Source: an uncultured Flavobacteriales bacterium (lineage in GTDB: Bacteria; Bacteroidota; Bacteroidia; Flavobacteriales_D; Sanyastnellaceae). From it: DNA of 9,457 bases. The stretch lies in contig CAJXOV010000055.1 in NCBI GenBank assembly GCA_913057815.1, positions 1 to 9,457 on the forward strand, given 5' to 3'. Shown here in pieces: positions 6,744-9,457 of this stretch; within the stretch, counting starts at the first letter, position 1; each line of letters begins with the position of its first letter. The notes under the pieces are model-generated. The model was not told where the DNA came from. It saw nothing but the letters and a program-made list of their open reading frames with translations, and did no database searches. Both the position numbers and the translations under genes were made by a program.

Positions 6744-7898
6744 ATGATGAAGACTAATCAAACTCAAAGTAAACTTCCAAACGTAGGAACCACAATCTTC
6801 ACCACTATGAGTGGTTTGGCTAACCAGCACAATGCTATTAACCTCTCACAAGGATTTCCTGGGTTCTCTATTTCTGAAGAGCTTATTGCACTTGTCAGTA
6901 AGTACATGACTCAGGGTAAAAATCAGTATGCTCCTATGGCAGGAGTGCAGGAGTTAAGAGAAGAAATTTCAGCGTTGCAACGCGAATTCTATGCAGCCGA
7001 TTACAGCCCAAATTCAGAAATAACCATTACTGCAGGAGCTACTCAAGGTATTTACACCACCATTTCTGCATTAGTACATCCAGGAGATGAGGTGATAATG
7101 TTTTCTCCAGCGTATGACTGTTATGGGCCAGCGGTAGAAGTAAATGGAGGGAAGTCAGTTTTTATTGAGTTGAATTCAGAAGATTATTCTATTCCGTGGG
7201 AAGAGGTGAGAAATTCTATTACGGAAAAGACCAAAATGATTTTGGTCAACTCTCCGCATAATCCTACAGGAGCCGTTTGGACAGCTGAGGATTTAGAAAA
7301 ACTAGAAGAATTAGTAGCAGGAACAGGAATAATTGTACTGAGCGATGAAGTGTATGCTCACATTATTTATGACGGAGTAAAACATGTAAGTGTAGCCAGC
7401 TCTCAAAAGCTCAGAGAACAAAGTGTCATAGTTCATTCCTTCGGAAAAACCTTTCATGCCACAGGCTGGAAAATGGGTTATGTGTTAGCCCCAGAGTATC
7501 TCATGACTGAATTCAGAAAAGTCCACCAATATCTAGTTTTTAGTGTAAACACTCCTGTACAATACGCACTGGCAGAATACATCCAAAATAGAAATAACAT
7601 CCATGAACTTTCAGGATTTTACCAAGAGAAAAGAGATTACTTTTTAGATCTGATTAAAGAATCCAGATTTGAATTTACGCCAGCTTCAGGCAGTTATTTC
7701 CAGTTGCTATCATACAAGAATATCACTGATGAAAATGATGTAGAGTTAGCTAAAAAATGGACCATAGAAAAAGGAATAGCCTCAGTTCCTATCAGTGTGT
7801 TCTATCCTAAATTAACCGATAATAAAGTGCTTCGATTTTGCTTTGCAAAGGAAAATGATGTGCTAGAAAAAGCCGCGGAAATACTATGCAAGATTTAA
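6744..7898 (+). CDS. ybdL: PLP-dependent glutamine/methionine aminotransferase (YbdL/MtnE-like)
   Basis: A cytosolic fold-type I aminotransferase of the methionine aminotransferase/kynurenine aminotransferase (glutamine transaminase K) group. It moves the amino group of glutamine, methionine or aromatic amino acids to 2-oxo acids, notably 4-methylthio-2-oxobutanoate in methionine salvage. The 384 residues are the usual length. Seen: NLSQGFPGF (33-41), NQYAPMAG (60-67), GATQGIYT (98-105), NSPHNPTGAVW (169-179, cofactor Asn173), SDEVYAHIIYD (200-210, Asp201 and Tyr204), Schiff-base Lys235 in HSFGKTFHATGWKMGY, and Arg364 in VLRFCFAK for the substrate carboxylate. The usual Asp/Asn after QGFP is Gly here. 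Two start codons (6744, 6747) are adjacent. The gene overlaps the downstream omega-amidase by 13 nt, which supports the glutamine-transaminase role. The substrate range is inferred; the symbol is the E. coli family name. Confidence 0.9.
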   Translation: MMKTNQTQSKLPNVGTTIFTTMSGLANQHNAINLSQGFPGFSISEELIALVSKYMTQGKNQYAPMAGVQELREEISALQREFYAADYSPNSEITITAGATQGIYTTISALVHPGDEVIMFSPAYDCYGPAVEVNGGKSVFIELNSEDYSIPWEEVRNSITEKTKMILVNSPHNPTGAVWTAEDLEKLEELVAGTGIIVLSDEVYAHIIYDGVKHVSVASSQKLREQSVIVHSFGKTFHATGWKMGYVLAPEYLMTEFRKVHQYLVFSVNTPVQYALAEYIQNRNNIHELSGFYQEKRDYFLDLIKESRFEFTPASGSYFQLLSYKNITDENDVELAKKWTIEKGIASVPISVFYPKLTDNKVLRFCFAKENDVLEKAAEILCKI

Positions 7899-8677
7899 CT
7901 ATCTCACTCGTTCAGGTTTCCATAGAATGGGAGAACCCAGAAGCCAATAGGGCAAGGTTTGAGAAGCTTATCCAAGCCCATGACATGCCTTCAGATGTGT
8001 TTATTCTGCCAGAAATGTTCACTACAGGATTTAGTATGAATGATTCTGTAGTAGAAAAATTCAGCGAATCAGCTCCTACAGTTTTGTGGATGAAAAGACT
8101 GGCCAAAGAGAAAAATTCAGCCATCTGTGGTAGCATTATTTTGGAAGAAAACGGTGAGCGAATGAACAGATTTGTGTGGGTAGATTCTGAGCAAGTAGTC
8201 ACTTATGATAAACGTCATTTATTCGGATATGGAAGTGAACATAAGTATTTTAAATCGGGTATAGACAGAGTTATTATAGATTACAAAGGATGGCGAATTC
8301 TTCCTCAAATCTGTTACGACTTAAGGTTTCCTGTGTTTTCTAGGAACTCATGGCAGGATGATCAGGCAGAATATGATCTCATGATATATTCAGCCAACTG
8401 GCCAGATGCACGGATTCACGCCTGGGATGCTTTGGGATTAGCCAGAGCTATAGAAAATCAATCATACGTAGCTTTAGTAAACCGAATAGGAACAGATGGT
8501 TCTGAATTAAACTACGTTGGCCATTCCGCTTTAGTAGATGCCAATGGCACGTATTCCATTTCACCAATTCATGAATCAGAAGGGATATTTACAGAGGTAA
8601 TTTCTTACGAAAAGTTAATGAGATTTAGAGAGCGGTTTCCCCTGCTTAAGGATGCGGATGGGTTTCAGTTGAAATAG
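7886..8677 (+). CDS. yafV: Omega-amidase (nitrilase superfamily, YafV/MtnU-like)
   Basis: A cytosolic carbon-nitrogen hydrolase that hydrolyses alpha-ketoglutaramate, the keto acid made when glutamine donates its amino group, to 2-oxoglutarate and ammonia. The 263 residues are typical. The Glu-Lys-Cys triad is intact: Glu43 in LPEMFTTGF, Lys109 in YDKRHLF, and Cys143 in QICYDLRFPVFSR. EHKYFKSG (118-125), ANWPDARIHAW (170-180) and ENQSYVALVNRIGTDG (190-205) are further family signatures. The ATG lies 13 nt inside the aminotransferase gene, in another frame, so translation is probably coupled and the two enzymes made together. This gene pair is a recognised metabolic couple in many bacteria. 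The hydrolase family is certain; alpha-ketoglutaramate as the natural substrate is inferred from the neighbour and the YafV-like motifs. Confidence 0.92.
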   Translation: MQDLTISLVQVSIEWENPEANRARFEKLIQAHDMPSDVFILPEMFTTGFSMNDSVVEKFSESAPTVLWMKRLAKEKNSAICGSIILEENGERMNRFVWVDSEQVVTYDKRHLFGYGSEHKYFKSGIDRVIIDYKGWRILPQICYDLRFPVFSRNSWQDDQAEYDLMIYSANWPDARIHAWDALGLARAIENQSYVALVNRIGTDGSELNYVGHSALVDANGTYSISPIHESEGIFTEVISYEKLMRFRERFPLLKDADGFQLK

Positions 8678-8779
8678 TTTGAGTCTTGTTTTATTCCGCT
8701 AAATCTTTTTTCGTAAAATAGAAGCATGACATTTTGAATCTATTATTTGCTCACTTAAAAGCAAGTAGCAAAGTTTTTG

Positions 8780-9337
8780 CTAAGCGAACTTACTTCTTCT
8801 CAATTTCCATTCTGCCCAGAGTTTTAGATAACCTTCTTTATCATACTCGTCTTCGGGTAAAGTCTTAGGTTTACTTGCTCTATAAAATTCTTGAACCTTA
8901 TCTACAAAATCAAGAACCTCACTCTTATAATCATTGAACCTCACTATTGTTTCATTTGAAGATTCAGAAATTAGTTTGACATTTGAGTTTTGGTGAATAA
9001 CCCACCAATTCTTTCCTTTAACCATTGGGTGTAAAGTTTCAATATGAACATTTAGGTCATTCATTAGATGGTCTATGTGATGACCTTCACCTGGAACCAA
9101 GCAGTCACCTACTGGATTTTCGAATGTATGACTCATTTCTAAAGTTCTCATGAGGTGCAAAGCCATAGCTGTTAATGACCACCAATCATTCGGGTCAGAA
9201 GAATTACTAGCTACAATTTCATTACCTATTGTTACTCTTACTTTACCATGAGCGCATAGGTCAAGGTGGTCTTCGTCTCCATAGTTTTCTAACCAATGGA
9301 TTTTTTTTAATTCTATTTTAAATGCATGACTAGACAA
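8780..9337 (-). CDS. Uncharacterised 185-residue protein with a TTG start
   Basis: I cannot name a function. The protein has no signal peptide or membrane segment, so it is probably cytosolic. It is rich in Trp and His: HLDLCAHGKVRVTIGNE (24-40), DWWSLTAMALHLMRTLEMSHTFENPVGDCLVP (51-82, quoted in part: W52, W53, R64, T65, H70, N74-P75-V76), GEGHHID (83-89), KNWWVIHQ (109-116), and a charged C-terminus (YLKLWAEWKLRR). From memory it resembles a scattered family of uncharacterised bacterial proteins with 'DLCxHG..V.IGdE', 'AL.LLRTL..HT' and 'P..GH' blocks, but this is unverified. The start is TTG: an in-frame TAA lies directly before it and no in-frame ATG occurs before residue 58, which is past the first conserved block. 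A good promoter lies upstream. The gene is monocistronic and converges with the omega-amidase. That it is a real gene is likely. Confidence 0.75.
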   Translation of the reverse strand: MSSHAFKIELKKIHWLENYGDEDHLDLCAHGKVRVTIGNEIVASNSSDPNDWWSLTAMALHLMRTLEMSHTFENPVGDCLVPGEGHHIDHLMNDLNVHIETLHPMVKGKNWWVIHQNSNVKLISESSNETIVRFNDYKSEVLDFVDKVQEFYRASKPKTLPEDEYDKEGYLKLWAEWKLRRSKFA

Positions 9338-9371
9338 TTATTATTTCTCTTTGAGAATTAGACTGAACCAA

Positions 9372-9403
9372 CAAATATACCCACTGGCTTACAAAACCAA
9401 CAA
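9372..9403 (-). promoter_or_regulatory. Bacteroidota -33/-7 promoter of the 185-residue protein gene
   Basis: TATATTTG (minus strand, 9372-9379) is a perfect -7 box. TTG triplets lie 18 nt (9398-9400) and 21 nt (9401-9403) upstream, bracketing the 19-21 nt spacing of the -33 element. Transcription would start near 9365, giving a leader of about 28 nt before the TTG codon. This is the most complete promoter in the window. Confidence 0.6.
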
Positions 9404-9411
9404 CCCAGCCT

Positions 9412-9457
9412 CTGTCTCTTATACACATCTCCGAGCCCACGAGACCTCTCTACATCT
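9412..9457. other. Untrimmed Nextera adapter plus i7 index at right contig end
   Basis: 9412-9430 is the reverse complement of the Tn5 mosaic end. It is followed by CCGAGCCCACGAGAC (9431-9445), an 8-base index CTCTCTAC (9446-9453; as I recall, Nextera i7 N707) and ATCT, the start of the P7 tail. This is read-through into the library adapter, so genomic sequence ends at about 9411. Confidence 0.97.

Noticed and set aside
8767..8781. Hairpin AGCAAA-GTT-TTTGCT as a terminator between the omega-amidase and the 185-residue protein gene
   Set aside because: The stem is short and AT-rich, it overlaps the stop codon of the minus-strand gene, and only four Ts occur some distance downstream; too weak to call.
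1..9457. Inverted terminal repeats enclosing the whole window, suggesting a composite transposon
   Set aside because: The repeats are the Tn5 mosaic end with Nextera adapter and index bases, which is library sequence; no transposase is encoded inside.

Overview
The window reads as AT-rich chromosomal DNA from a member of the Bacteroidota, probably a marine Flavobacteriales lineage close to Crocinitomicaceae/Cryomorphaceae. The evidence is a type IX secretion (T9SS) component (PorZ) with a T9SS C-terminal sorting domain, a giant secreted subtilase carrying 'GCTD...NDGSC' and HYR-type modules, perfect Bacteroidota -7 promoter boxes (TAnnTTTG) in front of several transcription units, and starts without Shine-Dalgarno sites. 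The family-level placement is an inference from protein style only. Both ends are sequencing artefacts: bases 1-31 and 9412-9457 are Nextera (Tn5) read-2 adapter, so the genomic part is about 32-9411 and the contig ends are not biological.

Layout. 46-156 (-) is an orphan end of a T9SS C-terminal domain, with no gene body behind it. It is abutted at 158-227 by a 70-bp imperfect palindrome that folds into a branched structure. 228-397 is empty AT-rich DNA. A minus-strand tRNA-Arg(TCG) at 455-528 has a -7 box at 540-547 and a strong intrinsic terminator at 398-448. Divergent from it, porZ (625-2988, +) has its own -7 box at 588-595. porZ converges with a 1222-residue S8 protease (2995-6663, -); only 6 bp separate the two stops. 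The protease has a divergent neighbour: an overlapping two-gene operon encoding a glutamine/methionine aminotransferase (6744-7898, +) and an omega-amidase (7886-8677, +). The last gene (8780-9337, -) is an uncharacterised 185-residue protein with a TTG start and the best promoter in the window.

How they work together. The aminotransferase and omega-amidase form a known metabolic couple: glutamine-dependent transamination (for example of the methionine-salvage keto acid) gives alpha-ketoglutaramate, which the amidase hydrolyses to 2-oxoglutarate and ammonia, pulling the transamination forward. PorZ is part of the cell-surface attachment complex of the T9SS. The neighbouring secreted protease is a plausible exported product, but it ends in a dockerin-like EF-hand pair and not in a recognisable type A sorting domain.

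I found no clear undescribed multi-gene system. The items most worth a second look are the Asp-to-Glu change at the catalytic acid of the subtilase, its dockerin-like C-terminus, the structured palindrome next to the orphan T9SS tail, and the unknown 185-residue protein.
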